Below, one piece after another: positions 17,939 to 26,563 of a DNA stretch of 64,000 bases. Within the stretch, counting starts at the first letter, position 1, and each line of letters begins with the position of its first letter. The translations under genes and the position numbers were made by a program. The notes beneath the pieces are model-generated. The model was given only the letters and a program-made list of their open reading frames with translations, had not been told where the DNA came from and did no database searches. Source of the stretch: JANRIC01 sp033765345 (GTDB lineage Bacteria; Bacteroidota; Bacteroidia; Cytophagales; Microscillaceae); contig JANRIC010000120.1 of the NCBI GenBank assembly GCA_033765345.1, forward strand, positions 1 through 64,000. The letters are read 5' to 3'.

Positions 17939-19447
17939 TTAAACATTTGCTCTCTTTTGAAGATTGCTGTATTTGATTCCATAAGAAAAATATATCAAAA
18001 TACCCACGGCCATCCATAAGAAAAATCGTACCCAGGTAGGCCAAGGCAAAGCAAGCATCAAACCCGTACAAACTACCACACAAAGGGTACATACTACCTG
18101 ATAAGCCGGTGTGCGGAATTTACGAGGCGTATTGGGTTCTTTGATTCTTAATATCCATATACCAATTGCCACAAGTACAAAAGCAAACAAAGTACCGATA
18201 TTGCTCAACTCAGCAGCCACGCCAATATCTATAAAAGCAGCCAATAAGCCTACAATCAAACCCACCATCAGCGTAGAATAAGAAGGCGTTTGGAATTTTG
18301 AGTGCGTCTTGCTGAATCCCTTTCCAATCAATCCGTCACGACTCATCGCATATAAAATACGTACCTGCCCCAGTTGCATAACCAGCAATACCGTGGGCAT
18401 CGTAAGCGTAACACCAATTGAGATAATCAACGAAATTTGATTTTCACCCACTGCCGTCAATGCAGCCGCCACAGGTTTTTCTCCATCAAGCACCGAAAGA
18501 GGAACCATCCCAGTCAGAACAGCCGCCACCACTACATACAACAGTGTACAAATCAACAAAGCGGTGATCATGCCAATAGGCAAATCTCGCTGAGGATTTT
18601 TGGCCTCTTCGGCCGTAGTACTGACAGCATCAAAACCAATATAAGCAAAAAATACCAAAGCAGCTCCTGTCATAATTCCCGCAAAACCATTCGGGGCAAA
18701 ATCTTGCCAATGTGTACCCGGATCAAAATGAGGAATGCCAAAGATAAGAAATAATCCGATCAGTGCTAATTTAACGATTACCAAAGCTGAATTAACCCTG
18801 GCCGATTCTTTGATACCAATATACAATAAAAGAGTGATGACAGTGGTGATCAACAAAGCCGGAAGATTGAGTATTGCAGTAGTTTGTGGAAGACTTGCTA
18901 AAGTATCTGCATACTCTGTACGAATAGTTGGGCTCAGAGCCGTCCAGATACCACTCGGTAATTGTACCATCTCCGTTCCGGTAGGGGCAATCATCCAACC
19001 CGGAAGATGAATCCCAAAACCATTCAGCAAATTGGTAAAATATCCTGACCAACCGATAGCCACCGCCACATTCCCTACGGCATATTCTAGAATCAAATCC
19101 CAGCCGATAATCCAGGCAATCAACTCTCCAAATGAATAATAAGAATAGGTGTAAGCACTCCCAGAGATCGGTACCATAGAAGCAAATTCGGCATAACAAA
19201 GCGCGGCAAAGGCACAAGCAAAACCAGTGATGATAAAAGAAATTGTCAAAGCCGGCCCAGCCCCCAAGGCGTTTTCCGTGCCAGCAGCGGCTTCTCCGGT
19301 AAGTACAAAGATACCCGTGCCGATAATCGCACCAATACCAAACATGGTCAGTTCAAAAACCCCCAGCGTACGCTTTAACGGGGAAGACGCTGCCTCTTTG
19401 GTCAATTCGGCATAATCTTTTTTGGCAAATAAGTTACTTTTTGTCAT
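17939..19447 (-). CDS. APC-family amino acid permease
   Basis: A 502-residue integral membrane protein with about 12-13 hydrophobic helices. The N-terminus carries the APC motif GIGAIIGTGIFVLTG (about 37-51), helix 3 has AALCYAEFASMVP, and helix 8 has FFAYIGFDAVSTTAEEAKNPQRDLP, all typical of the cationic/branched amino acid transporter group (YfnA/CAT-like). It imports amino acids by proton symport or exchange; the substrate is not readable from sequence. Single gene, with a shared terminator on its 3' side and a 213-bp divergent gap to yebC. Confidence 0.9.
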   Translation of the reverse strand: MTKSNLFAKKDYAELTKEAASSPLKRTLGVFELTMFGIGAIIGTGIFVLTGEAAAGTENALGAGPALTISFIITGFACAFAALCYAEFASMVPISGSAYTYSYYSFGELIAWIIGWDLILEYAVGNVAVAIGWSGYFTNLLNGFGIHLPGWMIAPTGTEMVQLPSGIWTALSPTIRTEYADTLASLPQTTAILNLPALLITTVITLLLYIGIKESARVNSALVIVKLALIGLFLIFGIPHFDPGTHWQDFAPNGFAGIMTGAALVFFAYIGFDAVSTTAEEAKNPQRDLPIGMITALLICTLLYVVVAAVLTGMVPLSVLDGEKPVAAALTAVGENQISLIISIGVTLTMPTVLLVMQLGQVRILYAMSRDGLIGKGFSKTHSKFQTPSYSTLMVGLIVGLLAAFIDIGVAAELSNIGTLFAFVLVAIGIWILRIKEPNTPRKFRTPAYQVVCTLCVVVCTGLMLALPWPTWVRFFLWMAVGILIYFSYGIKYSNLQKRANV

Positions 19448-19596
19448 AATCAGTGAAATATTTAGTAGCTCAAGAGCTATAAAATTTTAAATATCCTAAA
19501 TTTTCTTTCAGTAAATGCGGTTAAATACTGCTTTTTGCCCAATGATACACAATAAATTGATAAAATTGTGATTTTAGTTCATATTTATTGTTTTTT

Positions 19597-19625
19597 TTTG
19601 ATCTCAAGCTTTTTCTCTAAATTTG
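19597..19625 (+). promoter_or_regulatory. Candidate promoter for yebC-like gene
   Basis: TTTG at 19597-19600 and TAAATTTG at 19618-19625 (TAnnTTTG), spaced 17 bases, 35 bases before the yebC-like ATG. Matches the Bacteroidota housekeeping pattern. Confidence 0.45.
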
Positions 19626-19660
19626 CTCAAATATGTCAAACTAAACCGGAATAAGATAAA

Positions 19661-20368
19661 ATGGGACGCGCTTTTGAATACCGAAAAGCCCGCAAGATGA
19701 AACGTTGGGGCTTTATGGCTAAAGCCTTTACACGAATCGGCAAAGATATCGCTATTGCAGTAAAAGCCGGAGGACCTGACCCGACTACCAATTCCAGGCT
19801 GAGGGCTATTATCCAAAATGCCAAGGCTGTCAATATGCCCAAAGATAACGTGGAAAGGGCTATTAAAAAGGCATCTTCCAAAGAACAGGAAGATTATAAA
19901 GAGATTGTCTATGAAGGATATGCCCCACACGGTATCGCCGTGGTCGTGGAGTGTACCACCGATAATCCGCAAAGAACCGTGGCCAATGTCCGCAGTTATT
20001 TCAATCGCTCAGGAGGAAGCCTAGGTACGACCGGATCATTGGATTTTCTTTTTGATCGCAAATGTGTATTTAAAATCACCAAAGGAGACGTTGACCCCGA
20101 AGAACTAGAGCTTGAGCTAATTGATTATGGCGTTGACGAAATATTTGCCGAAGAAGAAGAAATCGTGATCTATGGTGGCTTTCAGGATTTTGGAGGCATT
20201 CAAAAGGTATTGGAAGACAAGGGTTTTCATATCACACAGGCTGAATTTGAGCGAGTACCCGTGGATACCAAAACACTCTCCGCCGAAGCCGAAGAAGAAG
20301 TCCAGAAATTGCTGGATAAATTCGACGAGGATGATGATGTGCAGAATGTCTATCACAATATGGGCTAG
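19661..20368 (+). CDS. yebC: YebC/PmpR-family regulator (TACO1-like)
   Basis: A 235-residue YebC/TACO1 protein. It shows the family N-terminus with KARKMKRWGFMAKAFTRIGK, the AGGPDPTTNSRLR and AKAVNMPKDNVERAIKKA blocks (about 42-70), and the YEGYAPHGIAVVVECTTDN block. The C-terminal ferredoxin-like parts include SGGSLGTTGSLDFLF. Members act as DNA-binding regulators and, more recently, as helpers of ribosomes stalled at prolines. The first residue block deviates slightly from the usual MAGHSKW start (MGRAFEYRK), as in Bacteroidota and mitochondrial forms. Confidence 0.93.
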   Translation: MGRAFEYRKARKMKRWGFMAKAFTRIGKDIAIAVKAGGPDPTTNSRLRAIIQNAKAVNMPKDNVERAIKKASSKEQEDYKEIVYEGYAPHGIAVVVECTTDNPQRTVANVRSYFNRSGGSLGTTGSLDFLFDRKCVFKITKGDVDPEELELELIDYGVDEIFAEEEEIVIYGGFQDFGGIQKVLEDKGFHITQAEFERVPVDTKTLSAEAEEEVQKLLDKFDEDDDVQNVYHNMG

Positions 20369-20446
20369 TGGTTTTGAATGCAATACTCTCATAAAATCGG
20401 TGCAGAACGTAGAATCTGCACCAAAGTTTTTTATATAATTGATGAT

Positions 20447-20665
20447 ATGTTTAGATTAAAACTGGTATTTTATCCGATTGTGTTGTTTAGCCTGACGGCT
20501 TGTGTCGAGAAGAAAATAAGCAAAGAGGAAAAACAAACTCTAATCACAGCATCAGATGTACTCGATGTATATGAGTTTAATATCAAAAATAAGAGGTCTT
20601 TTCTAAACTTATACCCAAATTATACCCAGATTGAAGTGATTTGCCTGATTTTCTTGATTGATTAG
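20447..20665 (+). CDS. Small lipoprotein, probably truncated by a repeat
   Basis: From the ATG at 20447, 72 residues begin MFRLKLVFYPIVLFSLTAC, a convincing lipoprotein signal with a lipobox cysteine at 19, followed by a charged helix-prone stretch. The last about 15 codons lie inside a 106-bp direct repeat (20620-20725) that recurs at 20835-20940, so the original 3' end was probably replaced or cut by the repeat. No family recognised. It may be a gene remnant. Confidence 0.4.
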   Translation: MFRLKLVFYPIVLFSLTACVEKKISKEEKQTLITASDVLDVYEFNIKNKRSFLNLYPNYTQIEVICLIFLID

Positions 20666-20940
20666 CTTGATTATTAATGATTTAAAAGCTAAAATCTCGG
20701 AAAACCACTTCGGTTTGAGTATAAAGTGATTTAGGAAACACAAGACCCCTGCGGGGCAAGTTTTCTTGATTGATTAACTTGATTATTCATGATTTAAGCA
20801 CTAAAAGCTCCCCTGTAAGGGCCTTGTTTTTGTATTATACCCAGATTGAAGTGATTTGCCTGATTTTCTTGATTGATTAGCTTGATTATTAATGATTTAA
20901 AAGCTAAAATCTCGGAAAACCACTTCGGTTTGAGTATAAA
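20620..20940. repeat. Perfect 106-bp direct repeat with a partial middle copy
   Basis: Bases 20620-20725 and 20835-20940 appear identical by eye. Between them, about 20760-20807 is a diverged copy of the TTTTCTTGATTGATTA / CTTGATTATT part. The stretch between the lipoprotein fragment and sufU (20666-21009) otherwise shows no gene. Function unknown; possibly a small non-autonomous element. Confidence 0.75.
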
Positions 20941-21009
20941 ATCAAAAACACAATGATAACCGAAATGATCATAGCAGAGCTAAAGCCTTAGAATATCCCA
21001 AAAAACTAT

Positions 21010-21435
21010 TTATTTTTTCAAAAAATTCATCAGTGTTTCCCAGCTCAGTACAGCGCAGTCTATTCGGCTGGGAAAGTTTTTGGCAGCCGCAAAAGCATAA
21101 AATTCCTGGGGTGCTTGGGATAGCTCTTCGGGTTGATTGTAAGCTATTTTTAGAAAAATTTCGCAGATTTTACGGGCTTCTTCTGCATTTTTCCCCTCTA
21201 TATGTTGTACCATGACCGAAGTAGAAGCCTTACAAATCGCACAGCCATAGCCATGAAAATGTACCTCCTTCATGACTTCACCCTCCCAATCCAGATAAAT
21301 GCGAAAATGGTCGCCACACAGGGGATTATAAGCTTCCAAAACTTCCCCCGCAGCTTCTTTTTTCTGAAAATTCAGTGGATTTTTATTGTGCTCTAAAATA
21401 ATATTTTGGTATAACTGTGATAAATCTGAATTCAT
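21010..21435 (-). CDS. sufU: SufU-type iron-sulfur cluster assembly protein
   Basis: A 141-residue SufU/IscU-fold protein. The three ligand cysteines are in NPLCGD (C40), YGCAICKAS (C66 by count) and RIDCAVLSW near residue 127. SufU accepts sulfur from SufS and acts as zinc-dependent sulfurtransferase or scaffold. The region between the second and third cysteines has the length typical of SufU rather than IscU. It lies 9 bp downstream of sufS on the same strand, so the two are one operon. Confidence 0.9.
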   Translation of the reverse strand: MNSDLSQLYQNIILEHNKNPLNFQKKEAAGEVLEAYNPLCGDHFRIYLDWEGEVMKEVHFHGYGCAICKASTSVMVQHIEGKNAEEARKICEIFLKIAYNQPEELSQAPQEFYAFAAAKNFPSRIDCAVLSWETLMNFLKK

Positions 21436-21444
21436 AAGATCCTT

Positions 21445-22665
21445 TCAAGAGAAAATTTTGCGAATAGTTAAAAGGGATTTAGCCAGAAAATCAATTTCAT
21501 CGGCTGTATTGTAGATGCTAAAAGAAGCCCTGGCTGTACCGGGAATGCCCAAATATTGCATCAGGGGCATCGTACAATGATGACCTGCCCGAATCGCAAT
21601 GCCTTCTTCATTCAGAACCGTGCCGATGTCGTGTGGGTGTACATCGCCCAGCAAAAAAGACACAATGCTGCTTTTATGCTCTGCCTGACCGATAATCTTT
21701 AATTCGGGAATGCGGCTCAGTTTTTCGGTGGCATATTCCAGCAGATGATTTGTATAAGTTTGTACGCGTTTCATCCCCAATTGGCTCAGATAATCAATGG
21801 CTGCCCCCAGGGCAATGGCTCCAGCAATATTGGGTGTACCAGCTTCAAATTTATGCGGTATTTTGGCAAAGGTACTTTCTTCAAAACTTACACTTCGGAT
21901 CATTTCTCCGCCGTATTGGTAGGGTTCCATGTTTTCCAAAAATGTTTTTTTGGCAAATAACACACCCACTCCCGTAGGAGCAAAAAGTTTATGCCCCGAA
22001 AAAGCAAAAAAATCGCAATCCAATTCCTGCATGCTCAAGGGCTGATGCCCGACACTTTGCGCGCCATCCAGCAGCACAGGAATCCCCTTTTTGTGTGCCA
22101 TTGCGATCATCTCTTCTGCCGGATTGATCGTGCCCAGTGAGTTGGAAATGTGTACCAAAGCCAGCATCTTGACTTTTTTATGAAGCATTTTCTCAAACGC
22201 TCCCAAATTAATTTCCCCTTTTTGATTGATTGGAATGATGCTTAAATTTGCTTGATGCTGTCGGGCGGTGATCTGCCAGGGAATCAGATTGGCGTGATGC
22301 TCCATCGCACTGAGAAGGATTTCATCCCCTTCCTGCAAACGAGGAGCAAGATAAGCACTTGCTACCAGGTTGATGGCTTCGGTAGTGCCTTTTACAAAAA
22401 TAATTTCCTCTTCAGAAGGAGCTTGTATGAATTCTTGCACCTTCTGTCGCGCTCTTTCATAAGCTTGAGTGGCTTCTTGCGCCAGATCGTGTACTCCTCG
22501 GTGGATGTTGGCATTGGAATAGGTATAATAATTTTCAATGCTCTGGATCACCGAATAGGGTTTTTGGGTAGTAGCCGCATTGTCCAAATAAACCAGTGAT
22601 TTGTTCCGGGAGTTTCGTCGTTGAAGAATGGGGAAATCACCCCTGATTTTGTCAATATCCAGCAT
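21445..22665 (-). CDS. sufS: Cysteine desulfurase SufS
   Basis: A 406-residue PLP-dependent class II cysteine desulfurase, which removes sulfur from cysteine for Fe-S cluster building. Motifs: YLDNAATTQKP (26-36), NIHRGVHDLAQEAT, FVKGTTEAINLVA, MEHHANLIPW, LLDGAQSVGH, the PLP lysine in SGHKLFAPTG, and the catalytic cysteine in RAGHHCTMPLM. Length and motif set match SufS rather than IscS. Transcribed with sufU; divergent from the MoaD-like gene with a 48-bp gap. Confidence 0.95.
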   Translation of the reverse strand: MLDIDKIRGDFPILQRRNSRNKSLVYLDNAATTQKPYSVIQSIENYYTYSNANIHRGVHDLAQEATQAYERARQKVQEFIQAPSEEEIIFVKGTTEAINLVASAYLAPRLQEGDEILLSAMEHHANLIPWQITARQHQANLSIIPINQKGEINLGAFEKMLHKKVKMLALVHISNSLGTINPAEEMIAMAHKKGIPVLLDGAQSVGHQPLSMQELDCDFFAFSGHKLFAPTGVGVLFAKKTFLENMEPYQYGGEMIRSVSFEESTFAKIPHKFEAGTPNIAGAIALGAAIDYLSQLGMKRVQTYTNHLLEYATEKLSRIPELKIIGQAEHKSSIVSFLLGDVHPHDIGTVLNEEGIAIRAGHHCTMPLMQYLGIPGTARASFSIYNTADEIDFLAKSLLTIRKIFS

Positions 22666-22713
22666 AATTGAATATTTTTATGTATAATTGTATTATTTTA
22701 AATAAAACTATCC

Positions 22714-22986
22714 ATGGCACTAGTTAAGTTTACAAATATATTAAAAAGATTTTATCCGAATTTGAAAAGCATCCAAGTTCCGGGCAAAAGTGTCTCTGAA
22801 ATTCTGAATGCACTTGAAAACGAATACCCTGGCATCAAAGATTATTTGGTAGATGATCAGGGCAAACTCAGACAACACGTCAATATCTTTATTGGCGAAG
22901 ATTTGATTCAAGATAAAGAGGCCTTGCAAGATCAAGTCGGAGAAAAAGACGAACTCTACATCGGGCAAGCCATCTCAGGAGGATGA
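22714..22986 (+). CDS. MoaD/ThiS-family sulfur carrier
   Basis: A 90-residue beta-grasp protein ending in GG, the C-terminal diglycine that is adenylylated and thiocarboxylated in MoaD/ThiS sulfur carriers. The N-terminal VKFTNILKRFYP and the central SVSEILNALENEYPG helix fit the family. No MoaE, ThiG or E1-like gene is adjacent. It lies divergent from the sufS-sufU operon and upstream of the Asp-box propeller gene at 23206. That pairing suggests a dedicated but unknown sulfur-transfer or conjugation role (inference). Confidence 0.85.
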   Translation: MALVKFTNILKRFYPNLKSIQVPGKSVSEILNALENEYPGIKDYLVDDQGKLRQHVNIFIGEDLIQDKEALQDQVGEKDELYIGQAISGG

Positions 22987-23019
22987 ACAGTGCTGTGTTT
23001 CGTGTTTAGCGTAGTGATT

Positions 23020-23134
23020 GTGTGTGTCAAGTGGAAATCGTTGTGTGCGTCAAGTGGAAATCGTTGTGTGTGTCAAGTGGAGATCGTTGTGTGTGTCAAG
23101 TGGAGCTCGTTGCGTGTGTCAAGTGGAGCTCGTT
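23020..23134. repeat. Five tandem copies of a 23-bp unit
   Basis: Units at 23020, 23043, 23066, 23089 and 23112, each of the form GTGTGTGTCAAGTGG-A-TCGTT with one to three substitutions. A period of 23 is not a multiple of three, so it does not encode a regular peptide repeat. A shorter C/A-rich duplication (ACCCCCAACACCCG) follows at about 23160-23190. The array lies between the MoaD-like and propeller genes. Confidence 0.9.
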
Positions 23135-23205
23135 ATTAGATAAATATCTAAAACCCCCCAACCCCCAACACCCGACCCCCAACACCCGACTTAATATAAA
23201 AATTT

Positions 23206-24285
23206 ATGATGTTAATGATTGCTACCGGCAAAGGACTGGTAATTTATCGCAGAAAAGCTAAAAATTGGGCATTTGATCAGGTTCATTTCCTGGGCATGCC
23301 AGTTTCGGTTGTGCAGCTAGACCCACACAATCAAACCTGGTGGGTTTGCCTCGATCACAAACATTGGGGACCCAAAATTCATTATTCAGCCGATCAAGGA
23401 CGTACCTGGACAGAAGTACGTGCCCCCAAATATCCCGCTCATACAGAGATCAAAGCCGGAGTACCAGCGACTTTGCGCTATCTCTGGACTATGGGCATCA
23501 GCCATGCCCACCAACCCAAAGCCATATACTTGGGTACAGAGCCAGGTGGTTTGTTTCAGAGTGTGGATCAGGGCGAAAACTTCGAGTTGATTGAGAGCCT
23601 TTGGAATCACCCTTCTCGTGAAAAACACTGGTTTGGCGGAGGGCGCAACCACGCCGGAATACATTCTATTGTGATTGATCCCAGAGATCACCAACATATC
23701 TATATCGGTGTCAGTTGTGCGGGCGTATTCGAGACGCATGACGGAGGACAAAGCTGGGCGGCCTGCAATCAAGGACTCCGAGCAGATTTTTTGCCCAATC
23801 CCTTTGTAGAAGTAGGGCACGACCCGCATTTGCTGTTGATGTGTCCGACAAAGCCGGATATTCTTTGGCAACAAAATCATTGTGGGGTGTTTCGCTCCGA
23901 AGATGCCGGAAAACACTGGATAGAAGTCACCGACCCCGAAAGAGCCACCGGATACGGCTTCTGCCTGGCTATCGATGAGCAAGACCCCGACCAAGCTTGG
24001 GTAATCCCCGTGACAAGTGATGACAAAAGAGTAGCCGTCAATCAAGCATTGGCTGTATTTCATACCTACGATGCCGGGAAAACCTGGACTGACTACCGCG
24101 AAGGACTACCGCAAGCTGGGTGTTTTGATATTGTACTGCGCCACGCCCTCGACAAAAAGGGAAATATCATGGTCTTTGGTACGTCTACAGGGAATTTGTT
24201 CGGTTCAGAAGATTATGGGAAAACCTGGCAGGCTTTGAATCATTATTTGCCGGATATCTACGCCCTGAAACTGATAGAAGATTGA
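23206..24285 (+). CDS. Asp-box (BNR) beta-propeller protein, sialidase/VPS10-like
   Basis: A 359-residue predicted beta propeller with at least six Asp-box turns: SADQGRTW, SVDQGENF, THDGGQSW, SEDAGKHW, TYDAGKTW and SEDYGKTW. Such propellers occur in sialidases, photosystem assembly factors and VPS10-type proteins. I see no signal peptide and no arginine triad typical of sialidases, so enzyme activity is doubtful and a cytoplasmic binding role is more likely. It follows the MoaD-like gene after a 23-bp tandem array. The start is the first ATG of MMLMIATGKG; the second or third Met could also serve. Confidence 0.78.
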   Translation: MMLMIATGKGLVIYRRKAKNWAFDQVHFLGMPVSVVQLDPHNQTWWVCLDHKHWGPKIHYSADQGRTWTEVRAPKYPAHTEIKAGVPATLRYLWTMGISHAHQPKAIYLGTEPGGLFQSVDQGENFELIESLWNHPSREKHWFGGGRNHAGIHSIVIDPRDHQHIYIGVSCAGVFETHDGGQSWAACNQGLRADFLPNPFVEVGHDPHLLLMCPTKPDILWQQNHCGVFRSEDAGKHWIEVTDPERATGYGFCLAIDEQDPDQAWVIPVTSDDKRVAVNQALAVFHTYDAGKTWTDYREGLPQAGCFDIVLRHALDKKGNIMVFGTSTGNLFGSEDYGKTWQALNHYLPDIYALKLIED

Positions 24286-24600
24286 AAATAGGGGTATCCT
24301 CGGGTTTCGTTTAGTCAGGATTTTGTAGCATCGGCGGCTCGCCGATGCTGTAAAAAGCGTGGCAATCCTAGAGCTTAGTCTCACCTAAACCGGGATTGCT
24401 TCAGCGTTCCGCTTTCGCAATGACAGTTCTATAATTTTTAATGGTCATTGCGAGCCTCGCAGAGGCGTGGCAATCCCGGCCAACTATGGAACTAAGTCTC
24501 ACCTAAACCGGGATTGCTTCAGCGTGTCGCTTTCGCAATGACAGTGCTATAATTTTAATATGGCATCGGCGAGCCGCCGATGCTACCAAGGGATCACAAA
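24286..24600. repeat. Intergenic repeat region: two ~70-bp direct repeats and palindromes
   Basis: No gene. A unit with TAGTCTCACCTAAACCGGGA, GCTTCAGCG and CGCTTTCGCAATGACAGT occurs at about 24376-24440 and 24495-24557. Two palindromes with arms GCATCGGCG and CGCCGATGC around GCT or AGC lie at about 24335-24355 and 24567-24587, facing opposite ways. A CATTGCGAGCCTCGCAGAGG segment lies between and recurs at 26630 and 30772. These look like dispersed REP/MITE-type sequences. Confidence 0.8.
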
Positions 24601-24607
24601 AACAGAA

Positions 24608-24632
24608 AAGCCCAAGAGATGATCTCGGGCTT
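24608..24632 (-). terminator. Rho-independent terminator for the helical protein gene
   Basis: A stem of AAGCCC(A)AGAGAT with GATCTCGGGCTT, followed on the minus strand by TTTTCTGTTTTT. It lies 54 bases past the stop of the minus-strand gene at 24686. Confidence 0.65.
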
Positions 24633-24685
24633 CTTATTATGAGAAATAGACATAGAGTTTTTACGGCGTATTCATCTTGCGAGGC

Positions 24686-25426
24686 TTATGCCTGCTCAGG
24701 TGTAGGCATATTTTTACCCAGGTCATATCGGGTTTTGCGGCTTCGGGCGGTACTCATGCTCTGTACGATGGCTTCGTTGACCTGAGCCAGTACAGGCTTC
24801 AGTTCGGGAGCTTCGCCGCCTTCCTCGGCGAGTTCAAGCATATCCAGCAGTTTATTCAGTCGGTTACCCAACACAAACTTTTGCTCCTGGGCTTGGGCAG
24901 AGATTTTGAAAGACTGCTCTGTGTTACGTTCCTTTACTAGAGACTCAAAAGCCTCATTTTCCTGCTTCATCGTTTCTAGCCAAAAGTCGGCGTGCATATT
25001 CTGAAGGATTTTCAGGTTTTCGGGTAGCTCCAGGTCGGCGATGAGCATTTTCATCTTGGCCGTCTGAATGGAATAACCTTCCCGGTGTAGGCGTGTACCG
25101 TATTTGCGAAAGATCGCCAGTAGCTTTTCGGCAAGGGCACTTGGCTCGTCCTCTAGGTGATGGGTATAAGCCTCGATGGCGGTGCGTAGCCCTATAAAAG
25201 CTTTGTCACGGCGTTTGTCCCTTTCCTGTACAGAAAGAGTAAGCGCACTGGCTTTGTCGCGGGTCAAGGCTGCATTCAGGGCATCGATATCCCCTTGCAG
25301 CAAGCGCAGCGCACTTTCTACATAAGCATTGTTGAGTTTGACCTCCTGAATTAATTTTTGAATGCGTGAGGCAAGTGTCATGAGTTCTTCTGCTTCCAGC
25401 AGAGAGGTTGAAATGTTCTCGATCAT
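24686..25426 (-). CDS. Helical protein of unknown function (DUF6261-like)
   Basis: A 246-residue, almost entirely alpha-helical soluble protein with no signal peptide, membrane segment or cysteine. Long charged helices (for example KVERNT and QAQEQKFVLGNRLNKLLDML regions) suggest a helical bundle. Composition and length recall the Bacteroidota DUF6261 family, whose function is unknown; I am not certain of the family. It has its own terminator and a 389-bp upstream gap with tandem repeats, just outside the diversifying island. Confidence 0.6.
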   Translation of the reverse strand: MIENISTSLLEAEELMTLASRIQKLIQEVKLNNAYVESALRLLQGDIDALNAALTRDKASALTLSVQERDKRRDKAFIGLRTAIEAYTHHLEDEPSALAEKLLAIFRKYGTRLHREGYSIQTAKMKMLIADLELPENLKILQNMHADFWLETMKQENEAFESLVKERNTEQSFKISAQAQEQKFVLGNRLNKLLDMLELAEEGGEAPELKPVLAQVNEAIVQSMSTARSRKTRYDLGKNMPTPEQA

Positions 25427-25601
25427 TTGTTTTGAGTTTATGTGATAGATGGTGTATAGATTTTAAACGAAATAAGGGAATAATTAGGGATAAGCCAGGA
25501 CAAAATTTTTCAAAAATTTTTGGGTTTATACCAGGAATTTATTGCCATAAATGCACGCATAAGGTGTATATCTCCTAGTTTGTGTGCATAGACCAGGGAA
25601 A

Positions 25602-25700
25602 AAACTTGCTGCTACCCAACGGGAAGAAAAAAATACAAAAAAAAGCTTGCCGCTACCTAACGGGAAGAAAAAAATGCAAAAAAAAGCTTCTCCCAACCTG
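25602..25700. repeat. 41-bp tandem repeat, two copies plus a partial third
   Basis: Copies at 25602-25642 and 25643-25683, each with CTTGC-GCTACC-AACGGGAA followed by an A-rich tract, and a partial AGCTTCTCCCAACC at 25683-25700. It fills part of the 389-bp gap upstream of the first variable FGE gene, which otherwise contains no gene. Confidence 0.85.
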
Positions 25701-25708
25701 GTGGTTTA

Positions 25709-25740
25709 ATCCTATAAGGTCTCTAAAGACCTTATAGGAT
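25709..25740. promoter_or_regulatory. Perfect 14-bp hairpin upstream of the first variable FGE gene
   Basis: Arms ATCCTATAAGGTCT (25709-25722) and complement (25727-25740) around a 4-base loop CTAA, 75 bases before the ATG at 25816. A related hairpin with the same core (CCTATAAGGT), arm length and loop length precedes the second variable gene at 29922-29953. It could be a terminator, a 5'-UTR element or a mobile palindrome. Confidence 0.7.
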
Positions 25741-25815
25741 TGATTTAGACAAACCCTTGCCCAATTTCAAAAAAATCACTTACTTGGGTGTAAATTCAAT
25801 AAACCCCATACACCT

Positions 25816-26532
25816 ATGCCCGATAATCCCCCAAAATCCTACACCGAGACCGTCAACGGCCAGTCCTTTGAGATGATCTACATCCAGGGCGGCAGCTTTA
25901 TGATGGGTGGAGAAAAAAATGATCGTGAAAAACCCATCCACGAAGTCACCCTCAGCGACTACTGGCTCGGCCAATACCCCGTGACCCAGGGATTATGGAA
26001 AGCCGTGATGGGCGAAAACCCGGCATACTTTCGGGGGGATGCCTTGCCTGTGGAGCGTGTCTCCTGGGAGGATGCGCTTGTTTTTATTAAAAAACTCAAT
26101 GCCCTCACGGATAAAAAATACAACCTGCCCAGCGAAGCCCAATGGGAATACGCTGCTCGGGGTGGCATACATCAGGAGGATCATAGCCTGGAATATGCGG
26201 GTAGTAATCAATTGGGGGAGGTAGGATGGTTTAATTATGATCAAGAGGGTAGCTACATGTCTACTATGTCTCCCGGACTCAAAGCCCCCAATGCCCTGGG
26301 CGTATACGATATGAGCGGCAATGTGTGGGAGTGGTGTTTGGATGCGTATGATAGGGACTTTTATAAAAAACCAGAAGCAAAAAGGCTAAATCCTTTGAAT
26401 GATAACTATAAACTTAGTTCGAATCGTTGCCTGCGCGGGGGTAGGTGGGGGGCGACAACAACTACTGCCAGGTGCGGAACCGCTACGGCTTCAATCCGAG
26501 GTACCGCTACGCTAGCGGCGGTTTTCGTTTAG
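25816..26532 (+). pseudogene. FGE-fold DGR target protein 1, frameshifted in its variable region
   Basis: A 238-codon frame encoding a formylglycine-generating-enzyme/C-type-lectin-fold protein: FEMIYIQGGSFMMG (18-31), WLGQYPVTQGLWKAVMG, LPSEAQWEYAARGG, GVYDMSGNVWEWCLDAY and NRCLRGG. No signal peptide. It is a near-duplicate of the gene at 29967. Its variable core (26449-26519) is 71 nt against 72 in the other two targets, so the frame shifts and ends at TAG 26530-26532 with a Thr/Ala-rich tail. Restoring one base would give the conserved GFRLxRTL ending and a stop at 26544-26546. The cause may be a true mutation, an error of retrotransfer, or a sequencing error in a G-run. FGE catalytic cysteines are not evident, so it is a binding scaffold rather than an FGE enzyme. 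Confidence 0.8.
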
Positions 26533-26563
26533 CCAGGACTCTTTAAACTTTGGTTTTTTTACC
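26423..26563 (+). repeat. DGR variable region VR1
   Basis: A 141-nt segment homologous to VR2 and VR3. The 5' anchor (ATCGTTGCCTGCGCGGGGGT) and 3' anchor (TTCGTTTAG-CAGGACTCTT and beyond the stop codon) are shared by all three, while the core at 26449-26519 varies mainly at first and second codon positions of NNC/NNT codons. One base is missing near the core's 5' end. Confidence 0.85.

Noticed and set aside
23022..23261. Open frame across the 23-bp tandem array
   Set aside because: The repeat period shifts the frame each unit, so the peptide is not a coherent repeat; it overlaps the propeller start.
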